Shown here: one piece after another, positions 5,283 to 5,469 of the stretch
How positions within the stretch are numbered: the stretch's first letter is position 1
Layout of the letters: each line of letters opens with the position of its first letter
Assembly (NCBI GenBank): GCA_003510345.1
Contig: DOMW01000022.1
Coordinates: forward strand, 5,733 to 11,201
Direction: 5' to 3'
Origin: Clostridiales bacterium
GTDB taxonomy: Bacteria > Bacillota > Clostridia > Christensenellales > Christensenellaceae
DNA: 5,469 nucleotides
Notes under the pieces: generated by a model
What the model was told of the DNA's origin: nothing
The model's database searches: none
What the model saw: the letters and a program-made list of their open reading frames with translations, nothing else
Position numbers and translations under genes: made by a program

Positions 5283-5465
5283 TTATTCCTTTAGCCCGGT
5301 GTAATTCACCATGTTCTGTATTTCGTCCTCGATCGTTACTTCACCCAAACGCCTCTTTTGAGGCGGTCCGTTGCCGGTTTTCTCTTTCACCCGCACCAGC
5401 GCAAACGGTTTTCTGATATACGCCCCCAGCAAAAACCCGGCCGCCATCGCAAGTATGATCTCCAT
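5283..5465 (-). CDS. Small phage protein with one N-terminal membrane segment
   Basis: The product is 60 residues. A hydrophobic stretch at about 2-16 (MEIILAMAAGFLLGAY) is followed by a basic region (IRKPFALVRVKEK, QKRRLG), which predicts a single membrane anchor with the tail in the cytoplasm. It ends with an acidic helix and IQNMVNYTGLKE. Small proteins with a comparable N-Y-x-G end are, as I recall, found between portal and scaffold genes in Firmicutes phages, so a portal gene may lie just beyond the right edge. Their function is not known to me. The ATG at 5465 is only four bases from the window edge, so its ribosome binding site cannot be seen and a longer N-terminus is possible. The scaffold ATG lies 62 bases after the stop, so the two genes are probably co-transcribed. 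Confidence 0.65.
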   Translation of the reverse strand: MEIILAMAAGFLLGAYIRKPFALVRVKEKTGNGPPQKRRLGEVTIEDEIQNMVNYTGLKE

Positions 5466-5469
5466 CTTC

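Overview
The window is a block of virion morphogenesis and DNA-packaging genes from a tailed bacteriophage or prophage (HK97-type capsid, terminase). All convincing genes lie on the minus strand, so the region is transcribed from right to left. Strong AGGAGG-type ribosome binding sites, the standard code with all three stops in use, fairly high GC and the style of the capsid, scaffold and terminase proteins suggest a phage of a Firmicutes/Clostridia host. The host call is an inference.

In transcription order the layout is: (1) a 60-residue protein with one membrane segment (5465-5283); (2) a charged, helical protein of about 190 residues that looks like a capsid scaffold (5220-4648); (3) the major capsid protein, which carries an added C-terminal Ig-like domain of the chitobiase/hexosaminidase C-terminal type (4607-3567); (4) a 248-base non-coding stretch with strong inverted repeats, possible promoters and a 26-codon ORF (3566-3319); (5) a seven-bladed beta-propeller protein with a repetitive N-terminus and a Gly/Asp/Asn linker, split over two frames by an apparent one-base insertion near 2508 (3318-1779); (6) a large terminase subunit that begins with a small-terminase-like DNA-binding domain and runs off the left edge (1715-1).

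Scaffold and capsid protein would build the procapsid. The terminase, with intact ATPase and nuclease motifs, would cut and pump the genome into it. The propeller gene sits where a capsid decoration or head-fibre gene could sit. Its propeller part has clearly lower GC than its neighbours (25 of 60 bases in 2281-2340 against 42 of 60 in 1441-1500), and candidate promoters and strong hairpins precede it, so it looks like an acquired accessory (moron-like) gene.

The points most worth a second look are the apparent fusion of small and large terminase, the terminase lying downstream of the capsid gene with no portal between them, the frameshifted propeller protein, and the structured element between capsid and propeller genes.
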